A stretch of DNA of 64,000 nt from CBDCBA01 sp965214125 (GCA_965214125.1 CBDCBA010000027.1:372001-436000), one strand, 5' to 3'. Counted from the first letter of the stretch, positions 35,289-44,242 are shown. The notes: a model not told the origin generated them from the letters alone. Numbers and translations: made by a program.

Positions 35289-36437
35289 ATGAGTTCGATC
35301 AACAACGACGCCGGCGACGACCGGCATGACGACAGCGACAACGCGGGCCTTCAGAAGTACCGCGAGTATCAGGCGGCGACCCGACGGGCGGAGGTGGACG
35401 GCGATGCCGTTGACCCGCGCGATGTCGAGTACGAGGCCGTTCTCACCGAGTACGACGTCGGCATCGGCGTCCGCGGGATCCTCGGCCGCGTGCCCCGCGA
35501 GGCCCCAGGCATCTGGACGCTCAATGAAGGCGCGGTCGACGTCGAGCACGACCCGCTGCCCTCGCTCGACCTAACCGAGGACGACCTCGACGTTCCGATG
35601 CTCACCGAGCAGGAGCAGTGGTGGCTTTATGCCGCCCTCTGGTGCGGCATGGGCGGCGAACGCGGGATGGTCGTGTTCTACGACCTGCCCGCCATGCTTG
35701 ATGCCGGCCTTCGCACGCTCTTCAGCGAGCGCGAGGACGACCTGGCCGTTGCGGGCCTGACGATGGACGACCTCCAGACACTCCGCCGGCGTCTGGTCCG
35801 GATCCTGACGCGGGAGGCCACGCTCGTTACCGAGCACGACCCGCTTCTGGCGTGGGTTACCCGCGGGGCTGATGAGCGAACGCCAGTTGGCACGATCAGG
35901 CCCGTCGCCCGGTTCCAGCGCATCCTCATCGCGGAGCTGGTGAACCTCGCGCTCGACTACCCGCCACGCGACCTGCGCGGCGAGCACGTGATGCGTGTCC
36001 TCACCCGCCACGCCGACGAGGCCCATACGGCACGCGGACCCGATCCGGAGAGCTTCCGCCGCGACACCCCATTGCGGCGGATCATGAATCTCGACACGGA
36101 CGCCCAATGCGACAACGACCCCCGCTGGGCCGAGGCCATGCGGGAAGCCCTCGTGATGATCAATCGCGAGGCCACGCTCGAGAAAGACCGCGAGGAACTG
36201 CGCCTGGCCCTCGGGGCGGCGTGGACGAACGAGACCTTCTTCGGCACCGACCGCCTCGACGTGACGTTGCCCCAACGCCTCAGCTTCGAGCCGCAGCGTG
36301 TCGCCGTCGCCATCGAGCGGGTGACGAAGGAGGTCCTCCCGCACATCAAGTTGCGATGCCACACCTCAATCCCTGACCCGCCGGCCGGCGCTCTCGCAGC
36401 GCCGGCCGCGTTCGTTTGCCAACGTTCCAACCGGTAG
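35289..36437 (+). CDS. Hypothetical protein of a mobile element
   Basis: A 382-residue acidic protein I do not recognise. AAGGAG at 35277-35282 is well placed for ATG 35289. It has a helical middle part ('WWLYAALWCGMGGERGM', 'DLQTLRRRLVRILTRE') and no signal or membrane segment. Its last 20 codons read through an 11-bp terminator-like hairpin (36381-36407), which is odd: another frame stops at 36376, so a late frameshift may have extended the protein. Confidence 0.6.
   Translation: MSSINNDAGDDRHDDSDNAGLQKYREYQAATRRAEVDGDAVDPRDVEYEAVLTEYDVGIGVRGILGRVPREAPGIWTLNEGAVDVEHDPLPSLDLTEDDLDVPMLTEQEQWWLYAALWCGMGGERGMVVFYDLPAMLDAGLRTLFSEREDDLAVAGLTMDDLQTLRRRLVRILTREATLVTEHDPLLAWVTRGADERTPVGTIRPVARFQRILIAELVNLALDYPPRDLRGEHVMRVLTRHADEAHTARGPDPESFRRDTPLRRIMNLDTDAQCDNDPRWAEAMREALVMINREATLEKDREELRLALGAAWTNETFFGTDRLDVTLPQRLSFEPQRVAVAIERVTKEVLPHIKLRCHTSIPDPPAGALAAPAAFVCQRSNR
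36381..36407 (+). terminator. Hairpin overlapping the end of the preceding frame
   Basis: CGGCCGGCGCT ctcgc AGCGCCGGCCG, an 11-bp perfect stem followed by CGTTCGTTTG. It lies inside the last codons of the 35289 frame. Confidence 0.55.
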
Positions 36438-36438
36438 C
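36422..36438 (+). repeat. 17-bp direct repeat, copy 2
   Basis: ACGTTCCAACCGGTAGC, identical to 35195-35211. Confidence 0.6.
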
Positions 36439-36460
36439 CGATCGGCCCGCGGTGGGTGGC

Positions 36461-36657
36461 ATGAAGAAAAAAAACCAACAACCCGGAAGGAGTTCGCCTC
36501 CCGCCGCCGGAACTGGCCAATCACGGTCGCGCGGCGACCGCGGACGCCCGAGGAAGCCCGCCGCTTCAACCAAGCCGCCAAGGCCCTCCTGCGCGTCTGG
36601 ATCGACCAGTTCATCGAGGACCAGCAACGGTCCGCAGAGGGGGAGGGGAACCCGTGA
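36461..36657 (+). pseudogene. Small recombinase-linked protein with a frame change at an A8 run
   Basis: ATG 36461 is followed by AAG and a run of eight A (36467-36474). In the ATG frame the text is nonsense, but the frame entered by a one-base slip at the A run reads 'KEFASRRRNWPITVARRPRT' and 'ARRFNQAAKALLRVWIDQF' and stops at TGA 36655-36657, overlapping the next gene's GTG as GTGA. Either A-run slippage (transcriptional or ribosomal) makes the protein, or one base was gained or lost. Confidence 0.6.
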
Positions 36658-38903
36658 TTGGCAATCCCATTGACAGAATTCGAGGCCGCTCGGCCTACGT
36701 GCTCACGCGCTCCAGCAGCCGACAGCAGACCACCAGTAACAAGAACCAAGGACGCACGGTCGAAGGTCTCATCAAGGAGGCCGACCTCGCCATCGAGGGC
36801 CAGACCGACCTGTACGGCGTTACTGGCAGCGTGCCCGGCGCCCGCGACGACATCGACCTCATCCTGCGCGACAAACGTAGCGGCGGTCGGTTCGACCTGC
36901 TCGTCGTGCCGGACGTGACCCGCTTCACCCGCGCCGGCCAGACCCACCGAATGCACCTGCTTCACGAGCTACGGCGGGCGGGTATCGACGTCTTCTTTAA
37001 CGCCGAGAACCTGCTGGTCAGCGACCGCATGAGCGAGATGTACCTCTCGTGGCTCCTGATGGCGGCGAACGAAACGGCACGCGCCATCAGCCGCGGGGCG
37101 AACATCGGCCGGTACCAGAGGTTCGACGCCGGCAAGAGCACGCACACGAACCGCATCCCGTACGGCGTCGACCGGCTCTACCGCGACCCGTCGGGCAAAC
37201 CGATGCACGTGGTCCGCAACCTCGCCGACGGCCGACAGGTGCTGCTCGACCCGCAGACGCAGGAGGTCGTCCGCGAGTTCCCGCCGAACACGGCACGCGA
37301 GGTAAACCACTTCGCGAAGCAGAAGAGCGACAGCGTGGAGTTCATCCCCGGCGACCCGGAAAGGGTCGCCACGCTCCTCTGGATGTTCGAGGCCCACTAC
37401 GCCGAGCGCTGGAACTTCAACCAGATCGCCCGCCGTCTCAACGACGACGGCGTGGCCGGCCTGGGCGGCGGGCCGTGTTATCATGCGGCGGTGCGCCACA
37501 CGCTGCGAAATCCCGTCTACACTGGCACGGGCGTAAGATACCGCTTGACAGGCGCGGCCTACACCGTGGCGTGCGAGGGGGAGCCTCGGCCGAGCGATGT
37601 GAGCTACCAGGAGCTGAACGACAACCCGCGAGCGATCAATCGGCCGCGCTCGCCGGACGAGTGGAAGCGGGTTAGGTATGGCGCGCTCGAAGACTTTCTG
37701 CCTGAGCACATCCGCGAGCCGGCACGGTTGGCGGCGGAGGCCCAACTCGAAGCCGATAAACTGCGAAAGATGGAACGCGAGGCCCAGCGCAAGACCGCCG
37801 AGTCACAGGGCATTCCGTACAGACCCAAGCCCCACCCCCACGACCGCATCGCCCGCGACAAGCACGGCCACACGCTGTACCTGCTCAAGAACATCCTGAC
37901 GAACAAGCAGACCGGCCTGCCGATGACGGGAAGGACGACGGGGAAGAAGCCGACTCGCACGAGGTCGTATGCCATTGCTCGGGCCAAGGCCGCCCCGCGG
38001 ACGGAGGACGCCGTGCTGCGGCGCCTGGTCCCGGCCGAGCAGCTCGAACGTGAGGTGCTCCGTGAATTGCGCGACGCACTGCTGGACGGTGACATCATCC
38101 GGGAAGCCGTCGCCGAGGAACTGCAACGATTGAAGTTGACTCGCGACGGCCCCGTCAGCGACACCGCGGCCCTGCAAAAGCAGATCAAAAAGCTCCGCCA
38201 CGGCATCGCCAACCTCGCCGACCACCTCGACCCCGACGCCGGCGAGGACGACCCGGTGCGTCGCAAGCAGGAAACCTACCGCCGCCAACTCTGCGACCTG
38301 CAGCGGAAGCTGACGATCGCGAGTAATACAAAGACGCCCTTGCCGACCGACCCGGCACTCGTCGCCGAATGGCTCATCGCCGAACTGGAACGGGCCGTAT
38401 ACGACCTGCCTTTGAACCCGCAAGCCGACAATTACCCGCGTCTGCGGGCCTTGCTGGAGGTATTCGTCGTGAAGGCCGAGGCCGACCTCGACACGAAGGC
38501 GGTCCACGTCGAGTTCGCCATGCCGATTGGCCTGATTGAGCGCGCTGCAAGTCTCGACCCCACCGGCCCCGGCAACGGTGGCAAGCCGAACGACGGCGGC
38601 AATCCCGGCCCCAACCCGCCAAAACCGCCCCAGCACGGCCAGAACGCCACGTCGAGCATCCTCCCTCCGTTGTGCCTCGTTGCCGCAACCTCATCGACAT
38701 CCACGGGGCCGACGAGCTCGGCGAGCTGCTCGCCAGGCTGCCCTACAAGCCGGCGCGGCGGGCGCTCCGCGCCGGCCTCAACGCCGGCGCGACGCCGATC
38801 TCGAAGGCGGCCAAGCGGAACGTTGCCACCGACACCAAGCTGCTCAAGAAGGCGATCGGCAAGAAAGCCGTCACCTTCAAGGACGGCACGGTGCTGGTGC
38901 TGA
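36654..38903 (+). CDS. Large serine recombinase II
   Basis: A serine recombinase whose homologous part spans about 670 of the 749 codons. The nucleophile region is 'YVLTRSSSRQQTTSNKNQGR'; 'LLVVPDVTRFTRAGQTHRMH' and 'NETARAISRGANIGRYQRFD' follow, then the recombinase domain. The position of the zinc ribbon ('LYLLKNILTNKQTGLPMTG') has no Cys pairs, so this is a Cys-less variant. The frame does not stop at the end of the element but runs about 230 bases into the tail gene that starts at 38672, so the last ~75 residues are junction read-through. GTG start overlaps the upstream TGA. Confidence 0.8.
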   Translation: MIGNPIDRIRGRSAYVLTRSSSRQQTTSNKNQGRTVEGLIKEADLAIEGQTDLYGVTGSVPGARDDIDLILRDKRSGGRFDLLVVPDVTRFTRAGQTHRMHLLHELRRAGIDVFFNAENLLVSDRMSEMYLSWLLMAANETARAISRGANIGRYQRFDAGKSTHTNRIPYGVDRLYRDPSGKPMHVVRNLADGRQVLLDPQTQEVVREFPPNTAREVNHFAKQKSDSVEFIPGDPERVATLLWMFEAHYAERWNFNQIARRLNDDGVAGLGGGPCYHAAVRHTLRNPVYTGTGVRYRLTGAAYTVACEGEPRPSDVSYQELNDNPRAINRPRSPDEWKRVRYGALEDFLPEHIREPARLAAEAQLEADKLRKMEREAQRKTAESQGIPYRPKPHPHDRIARDKHGHTLYLLKNILTNKQTGLPMTGRTTGKKPTRTRSYAIARAKAAPRTEDAVLRRLVPAEQLEREVLRELRDALLDGDIIREAVAEELQRLKLTRDGPVSDTAALQKQIKKLRHGIANLADHLDPDAGEDDPVRRKQETYRRQLCDLQRKLTIASNTKTPLPTDPALVAEWLIAELERAVYDLPLNPQADNYPRLRALLEVFVVKAEADLDTKAVHVEFAMPIGLIERAASLDPTGPGNGGKPNDGGNPGPNPPKPPQHGQNATSSILPPLCLVAATSSTSTGPTSSASCSPGCPTSRRGGRSAPASTPARRRSRRRPSGTLPPTPSCSRRRSARKPSPSRTARCWC

Positions 38904-39148
38904 TCGGCGCCCGCGTCGGCGACCGGTTCCAGGGCCTCGACCGCCGCGGTCGCCCACGCGTGCCGGTCCGGTACGACCACCTCGTCGAGTTCGGGCACGC
39001 GCAGCCGGACGGCGGCCGCGCCGCCCCGCAGGCGTACCTGCGTCCGGCGTACGACGGCGCGAAGGCCGAGGCGCTGCGAATCGTCGCGAACAAGACCGGC
39101 GAGCGCGTCGAGGCAGAGGCGGCCAAGCTCGCCGCCCGGAAGCGGTAG
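38672..39148 (+). CDS. HK97 gp10-like phage tail component
   Basis: A 158-residue head-tail joining/tail-completion protein. 'ARRALRAGLNAGATPISKAA' and 'YDHLVEFGHAQPDGG' are typical of the gp10 family. The GTG start sits at the recombinase II junction and the usual upstream tail boundary motif is missing, so the original 5' end may have been replaced. Confidence 0.75.
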   Translation: MPRCRNLIDIHGADELGELLARLPYKPARRALRAGLNAGATPISKAAKRNVATDTKLLKKAIGKKAVTFKDGTVLVLIGARVGDRFQGLDRRGRPRVPVRYDHLVEFGHAQPDGGRAAPQAYLRPAYDGAKAEALRIVANKTGERVEAEAAKLAARKR

Positions 39149-39150
39149 CT

Positions 39151-39164
39151 CGTAGATGCGGGCG
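39151..39164 (+). promoter_or_regulatory. Tail-module boundary motif, copy 1
   Basis: CGTAGATGCGGGCG directly before the GTG start of the next tail gene. Four copies occur, each at a gene start in this module. Confidence 0.55.
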
Positions 39165-39577
39165 TGAACGTCGGCGCCGCCATCCGCGAGATCCTGCTGT
39201 CCGCCGCCGACGTCGCCGACCTGGTCGCCGACCGCGTGCGGCCCGTGGCGATGCACGAGCTCGACGAGGACGCCGAGAGCGTCGTATATCACCCGGTGAG
39301 CGACGTGCGGCTCCGATCGCACGACGGTCCGGCGGGCGGCGCCGGCGAGACGCGGTACCAGCTCGCGATGCGGGCCCCCACCTTCGACCGCCTCGAGGCG
39401 CTCCGTGCCGCGGTCGTGGCTCGCTTGGACTGCTACGGCGGCGGGCACCAGGGCGCGGCCGTCCGGCTGTTCTTCGACGACGCCGCGGACCAGACGGCCT
39501 TCATCGAGGCCGGGGAGGGCCGGCCGCTCTACCGCCAGGACGCGGACTTCATCGTGCTCTACGAGCCCGCCGCCTGA
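39164..39577 (+). CDS. Phage tail completion protein, DUF3168-like
   Basis: A 137-residue protein. 'AAIREILLSAADVADLVADR' and a C-terminal 'DFIVLYEPAA' resemble DUF3168/tail terminator proteins that cap the tail tube at the head side. Its place between gp10-like and tube genes is the canonical tail order. GTG start. Confidence 0.7.
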   Translation: MNVGAAIREILLSAADVADLVADRVRPVAMHELDEDAESVVYHPVSDVRLRSHDGPAGGAGETRYQLAMRAPTFDRLEALRAAVVARLDCYGGGHQGAAVRLFFDDAADQTAFIEAGEGRPLYRQDADFIVLYEPAA

Positions 39578-39601
39578 ACGGGCACCGGCACGGGGCGGCT
39601 G

Positions 39602-39615
39602 CGTAGATGCGGGCG
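39602..39615 (+). promoter_or_regulatory. Tail-module boundary motif, copy 2
   Basis: CGTAGATGCGGGCG, 2 bases before the ATG (39618) of the tube gene. Confidence 0.55.
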
Positions 39616-39617
39616 AC

Positions 39618-40031
39618 ATGCCCACGACCCAAGGCTACGGCTCAACGATCAAGTACGCGGACAACGAAGCGGGCCTCGCCGCCGGCACCGCCCTCGCGCA
39701 GGTGCTCGACATCACCGCCGGCTCCGTCAAGGTGGCCGCCGATGACGTGAGCCATATGGCCAGCCCGGACCAGGCGAAGGAGAAGGAGCCGGGCTGGAAG
39801 GAGACCGGCCCCAGCACGTTCGACCTGTTCTACACGAAGGAACAGCAGGCGGACCTCCGCGGACTGCTCGGCGTCACGAAATGGTTCGTCGTCACCACGC
39901 CCGACGGCGCGACCGAGACGTTCGCCGGGTTCGTCAGCGACCTCGGCCGCGAGATCCCGCTCCAAGGCCGCATCAAGAGTAAGGCCGAGATCACCATCAC
40001 CGGCCTGCCGACCTTCGCGACCGGCGCGTAG
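39618..40031 (+). CDS. Phage tail tube (major tail) protein
   Basis: A 137-residue protein that should polymerise into the tail tube. 'GSTIKYADNEAGLAAGTAL' near the start and 'VSDLGREIPLQGRIKSKAEI' near the end fit the beta-sandwich tube proteins of long-tailed phages. The frame is open further upstream but the motif and ATG at 39618 fix the start. Confidence 0.75.
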   Translation: MPTTQGYGSTIKYADNEAGLAAGTALAQVLDITAGSVKVAADDVSHMASPDQAKEKEPGWKETGPSTFDLFYTKEQQADLRGLLGVTKWFVVTTPDGATETFAGFVSDLGREIPLQGRIKSKAEITITGLPTFATGA

Positions 40032-40069
40032 CCGTGCGCGGCCTCGCCGATGGCGGCACACCCCCAGCC

Positions 40070-40426
40070 ATGCCCGAAGTCCCCATGAACCTGCTCGAGC
40101 GCGTCACCGCGTACCAGCCTTCCCGCCCCGTCGCCGTCAATTGCCCGGAGATCGGGACGGTCCACGTGCGGCACCCGACCGTCGCCGAGGTCGAGGAGAT
40201 GACCGACCGGCGCGGCGCGTCCGACCGGATCGGCAACCGTGAGCTGTTCCTGCGCTTCGCCAGCGACGCCAACGGCGACCCCTCGTTCGACCCCGCAGAC
40301 AAGCAGCACCGCGCCCTCGTCGACAAGCTGCCGGCGCGGGCGATCAAGCCGGTCGCCGACCGCGCGGTGCAGCTCATGGGCAACGCCCCCGAAGGCGACG
40401 AGGACGACGAGCGGGGAAACGGCTGA
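40070..40426 (+). CDS. Tail assembly chaperone, G part
   Basis: A 118-residue protein in the position of lambda gpG. 'HVRHPTVAEVEEMTDRRG' and a C-terminal acidic tail ('GDEDDERGNG') are seen. Start at 40070 (MPEVPMN) is preferred over 40034 because the upstream codons are not homologous-looking. Just before its stop lies GGGAAAC, so a fraction of ribosomes should shift to the T frame. Confidence 0.75.
   Translation: MPEVPMNLLERVTAYQPSRPVAVNCPEIGTVHVRHPTVAEVEEMTDRRGASDRIGNRELFLRFASDANGDPSFDPADKQHRALVDKLPARAIKPVADRAVQLMGNAPEGDEDDERGNG
40414..40420 (+). promoter_or_regulatory. Slippery heptamer for -1 frameshifting (G/GT)
   Basis: G GGA AAC in the G frame becomes GGG AAA after a one-base backward slip, four bases before the TGA (40424-40426). 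This is the same type of site that lambda uses for gpG-GT (GGGAAAG). Confidence 0.8.
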
Positions 40427-40758
40427 GGCGCGACCGCTGGCTGTACGAGCTCTGCGCCCTGCTCGGGTTCCCGCACCCGGACCATCTGAAGGCCCGCCTC
40501 GACCGTCCCCAGCTCGAGGACTGGCGCAGGCTCCAGCACAGCAGCCCGATCGGGTCGCGTCGCGAGGACTGGCGCCACGCACTGTTGGTGGCCCACCTCC
40601 GTTCCGCGGGGGGCCAGGAGGATGTCGAGCCGGCGAACTACCTGCCGCCCTTCGAGGCGGACCTCGTGGCCCAGGCCGAGGCGGAGCTGGCGGCGATGCC
40701 GTCGCCCGAGGAGCTGCTCGCGAAGCTCGGCCAAGCCAAGCGCGACGCCGTCGCGTGA
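40414..40758 (+). CDS. Tail assembly chaperone, T extension (product of -1 frameshift)
   Basis: An overlapping frame without its own good start: 'LRRDRWLYELCALLGFPHPD', 'LEDWRRLQHSSPIGSRREDW', 'NYLPPFEADLVAQAEAELAA'. It ends 23 bases before the tape measure gene. The arrangement G, slippery site, T, tape measure is the standard long-tail layout. The full GT protein would run from 40070 to 40758. Confidence 0.75.
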   Translation, partial: GKRLRRDRWLYELCALLGFPHPDHLKARLDRPQLEDWRRLQHSSPIGSRREDWRHALLVAHLRSAGGQEDVEPANYLPPFEADLVAQAEAELAAMPSPEELLAKLGQAKRDAVA

Positions 40759-40767
40759 CCCGCGTCG

Positions 40768-40780
40768 CGTAGATGCCCGG
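40768..40780 (+). promoter_or_regulatory. Tail-module boundary motif, copy 3 (variant)
   Basis: CGTAGATGCCCGG, 1 base before the ATG at 40782. The ATG inside the motif (40773) is in frame with the tape measure gene. Confidence 0.5.
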
Positions 40781-40781
40781 C

Positions 40782-43385
40782 ATGGCCGTCACCGTCGGAA
40801 ACCTCAACGTCAAGCTCTCGGCCGACGGGTCGGGATTCCAGCGGGCGATGGGCGGTGCGCGGCAGACCGTCGGCCGGTTCGGCGGCAACGTCGCCACGGC
40901 GGGCGTGAAGGTCGCGAAGCTCACCAGCCTGATCGGCGGCCTCGCCGCCGCCGGCGTCGCCTTGGCAGCGGGCGGGTCGCTCAAGGGCATCGCCGAGTCG
41001 CAGCTCGCGTCCCTCGACGCCACGGCCAAGTTCGCCGACCGCCTGGGCCTCGCCGCCGAGCGGCTTGCCGGCCTGCGGCACGCGGCGGAGCAGACGGGCG
41101 TGTCGGCGGGCAAGCTCGACACCGGCCTGCAGCGCATGACCCGCCGCCTCGCCGAGGCGGGCGCGGGGACCGGCGCGGCGCGGGCGGCGCTGGCGGAGCT
41201 GGGCCTCGACGCCGGCCGGCTGGCCGCGATGTCGCCCGACGAGCAGTTCCACGCTATCGCCGACGCCATGCAGGGCGTGGCGAACCAGGGCGACCGCGTG
41301 CGGCTGGCGATGCGCCTGTTCGACAGCGAGGGCGTGGGCCTGGTCAACACCCTCAAGGTCGGCAGCGACGGGCTGCGCGAGTACCAGCGCGAGGCCGAAC
41401 GGCTCGGGATCGCGATGACGGGCGTGCAGCTCGACGGCGTGGAGGACGCCAACGACGCGATCGACAGGATGCGCAAATCCTTCTCTGGGGCGACGGGCGT
41501 GCTCGTGTCCGAGCTCTCGCCCTCGCTCGTGTCGGCGGCGAACGTCGTGACCGACTTCCTCACCGAGGGCGACCGCATGCAGGAGTGGGCCGCCGCGACG
41601 GCCGAGCACATCACGTACTTCGCGGGGGAGGCGATCGACGCCGGCCGGTCGGTCGGCGAGTTCGTGGCCGAGAACCGTGAGCTGATCGTGACGGGCGGGA
41701 AGGTCGTGGCCGTGACGGTCGCGGCGAACCAGGTTCTGCCAGCCGTGACGGCCGGGATCACCGGTGCCGCGACGGCGATGAAGGGGTTCCGCGTCGCGAG
41801 CCTGTGGCTGGCCGCCAACCCGATCGGGCTGGCGCTGCTCGGGGCCGCCGCGGCGGGGACGACGCTGTACATGGCGATGGATCGGGCCGGGCCACAGCTC
41901 GCCGCCATGGCCGACCGGACGCGCGAGGTGACGGACGCCGCCGACGCCATGCGGGCGGCCGACCTGCGCCGCATCGACACCCTGGCGAAGATGGAGCGGC
42001 GGGGAAGCATGACGTCCCAGCAGCAGGCCGAGGCGGCGCGGATCGTCGCGGAACTTGAAGGCTGGTACGGCGACCTGGGCATCGAGCTCGGCCGCACCGA
42101 GGGCTGGCTCGACCGCGTGACGGCGGCGCAGCGGCGGCTGAACGAGGTCATGCGCGAGCAGGCCGTGACCGACGTGCGGAATGAGATCGGCGAGCTCAAC
42201 GCGGCCATTGCCGCGCTCGAGGAGTCGGCGGCCGGCGCGATCAACCCGTTCGACCTCGACCAGGGTCACGACTCGGCGGCCGCGATGTTCAACGCGGCGT
42301 ACCACGACACGATGAACTCGATGGCTGGCTACGACAGCGGCGTCGATTGGGCCGCTGCTGCCGGCAGCAGCGAGCGCGAACTGCTGGAGGTCGAAGAGCT
42401 CGTCGCCCGCCGCGCCGACCCCATGGGCCGGCTGCGCAACCTGACGCGCGAGGCGTCCGTCGAAACCGATGCCCTGACGGGCAAATCGGCCGCGGCGTTC
42501 GACGCCGGCCGGGTGCGAACCTTCACCAACGGCGTCGAGGCGGCCACACTTGGCATGCACCGTCTGGCCGACGTGGCGGCCCAGCCGGGCGACGAGCTGA
42601 TGCGGGGCCTCGACCGCCTGCAGCGCGAGGTGCAGCGTGCGGGCCGCAGTGCCGGCGAAATCCGGCTCATGGACCTGGCGGACCTCGACGCCACGGTCGA
42701 ACAGCTCGATTGGGCGGCGGCGTCGCTCGAGGAGATCGATCGCCGGAGAGAGCTGAGCGTGAAGGTGGGCGTCGACGTCTCCGGGGTACGCGGGCTGCCC
42801 GACGCGACATCCGAAGCGTTCTCGCGGGTTCGTGACGAGATCGACGCGCTCACACGCGATCCGATCGAGTTCGAAGTGCGGCAGCTCGATATCTCTGGTC
42901 TGCGCCCGGAGGCTGGCCAGGCAGCGCTCGACGCATACGGCGCACTCCTTCGGGAGCGGGAAGACTTGCGCGGCGTAAGCGGAATACTGCGACCCGACCT
43001 GTCCCAAGCCGACGTCGCCGGCGGCCAGCTCGATGCCCTCGAGCGGCTGCTGTCGTCGGGCCGCATCGACGGGTCGCAGTTCGGCGCCGCCGTCGAGCGG
43101 CTCGAGGCGAGCCTCGCCGACGGCCCGTTCAACGTCGGCGTCGCCCCGGCCGGCCCCAGCTCGCGCGAGGCGGGGGCGATCGGCTCCCGCGGGCAGGACG
43201 CCGCCGCCCTCGCGCAGCAGCAGATCCGCCTCGCCCGCGGCGCGGTGCCCGTGGCGACGACCCCCGACGAGCGCCAGCTCGCCGAGGCCAAGGCAATCAA
43301 GCGCTCGCTCGACCGGATCGAGAAGCTCCAGGCGCAGCTCCTCGCCGTCACGCGAGGCGAGGGCCGCGAGGAGGTCCGCGTCTGA
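40782..43385 (+). CDS. Phage tail tape measure protein
   Basis: An 867-residue protein that sets tail length. The N-terminal 'VGNLNVKLSADGSGFQRAMG' is the usual tape-measure entry, followed by hydrophobic segments around residues 45-65 and 310-370 and long helical stretches. For a tape measure it is short, suggesting a short tail. ATG 40773 is an alternative start inside the boundary motif. It overlaps the next gene by ATGG-type contact (last base shared). Confidence 0.8.
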   Translation: MAVTVGNLNVKLSADGSGFQRAMGGARQTVGRFGGNVATAGVKVAKLTSLIGGLAAAGVALAAGGSLKGIAESQLASLDATAKFADRLGLAAERLAGLRHAAEQTGVSAGKLDTGLQRMTRRLAEAGAGTGAARAALAELGLDAGRLAAMSPDEQFHAIADAMQGVANQGDRVRLAMRLFDSEGVGLVNTLKVGSDGLREYQREAERLGIAMTGVQLDGVEDANDAIDRMRKSFSGATGVLVSELSPSLVSAANVVTDFLTEGDRMQEWAAATAEHITYFAGEAIDAGRSVGEFVAENRELIVTGGKVVAVTVAANQVLPAVTAGITGAATAMKGFRVASLWLAANPIGLALLGAAAAGTTLYMAMDRAGPQLAAMADRTREVTDAADAMRAADLRRIDTLAKMERRGSMTSQQQAEAARIVAELEGWYGDLGIELGRTEGWLDRVTAAQRRLNEVMREQAVTDVRNEIGELNAAIAALEESAAGAINPFDLDQGHDSAAAMFNAAYHDTMNSMAGYDSGVDWAAAAGSSERELLEVEELVARRADPMGRLRNLTREASVETDALTGKSAAAFDAGRVRTFTNGVEAATLGMHRLADVAAQPGDELMRGLDRLQREVQRAGRSAGEIRLMDLADLDATVEQLDWAAASLEEIDRRRELSVKVGVDVSGVRGLPDATSEAFSRVRDEIDALTRDPIEFEVRQLDISGLRPEAGQAALDAYGALLREREDLRGVSGILRPDLSQADVAGGQLDALERLLSSGRIDGSQFGAAVERLEASLADGPFNVGVAPAGPSSREAGAIGSRGQDAAALAQQQIRLARGAVPVATTPDERQLAEAKAIKRSLDRIEKLQAQLLAVTRGEGREEVRV

Positions 43386-44242
43386 TGGCCGTCGACCCGA
43401 CGACGTGGCGGATGGTGAAAGACGCCTCCCGCGCCGGCAGCAGCCGGGAGGGGCGCTCGTACGACTGCGTCTGGAAGATCCGATGCACGTCGCCGACCGA
43501 CACGGTGGCCAGCGTGCTCGCCTGGCGGGGTTGCCCCAGTCTTGGCTCGATCCCGCCGCGCGAGGTCGGCCTCGGCGGCTTCTATCGGTACGCCGACAGT
43601 CAGGTCGTCCCGATGGGCGACTCGCCGCACTGGTTCGAGGTGCGGGCAACCTTCGCGATCGGGTCGTCGATCGCCCCGCTGTCGAAGTGGAGCGTTCGGG
43701 GCGGCGGCGTGGAGACGACGGTGCCTTACTGGTTCGACCTCGACGGCAACGCCTTCGCGAACTCGGCCGGGCAGCTCATGCTCCCGCTCCCCGAGGGGCC
43801 GGCCGGCGAGCAGCAGTTCACGCTCACCGTCCGCCGGCTGAAGCTCGACGCCTTCCGAAACGCGAGCCGCTGCGTGAACTCGGACTCCATCTGGGGCTAC
43901 CCCGCCCTCACGCTGCGCACCGGCCCCGTGGCTTACCGCAGCGCGAGCGAGGACGGCTTTCGATTCTGGGAGATCGACGTGCCGATCCACTACAAGCCCG
44001 ACGATTGGCGGCTGACGCTGGTCGACGCCGGGTGGAACTACCTCGACGCCGGCGAGCTCAAGGGCGTGGCCGAGCACCCGGCCTACGCGACCACCGAGCT
44101 GTCGGTGCCGCCCTACCTCGACGGGAGCGGCGGCGTGCTGCCGATCGGCGGAACGCCCGTCGAGGGGGAGTTTCGACTGTACCGTGAGATCAGCTTCGCC
44201 GCCATAGACCTACCCGACCCGTTCAAGCTGCCCCCGCCGTAA
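43385..44242 (+). CDS. Phage distal tail protein, hypothetical
   Basis: A 285-residue beta-rich protein directly after the tape measure, so probably a distal tail or baseplate component. 'GWNYLDAGELKGVAEHPAYA' near the C terminus and 'FDLDGNAFANSAGQLMLP' in the middle are features I cannot assign to a family. Confidence 0.65.
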   Translation: MAVDPTTWRMVKDASRAGSSREGRSYDCVWKIRCTSPTDTVASVLAWRGCPSLGSIPPREVGLGGFYRYADSQVVPMGDSPHWFEVRATFAIGSSIAPLSKWSVRGGGVETTVPYWFDLDGNAFANSAGQLMLPLPEGPAGEQQFTLTVRRLKLDAFRNASRCVNSDSIWGYPALTLRTGPVAYRSASEDGFRFWEIDVPIHYKPDDWRLTLVDAGWNYLDAGELKGVAEHPAYATTELSVPPYLDGSGGVLPIGGTPVEGEFRLYREISFAAIDLPDPFKLPPP

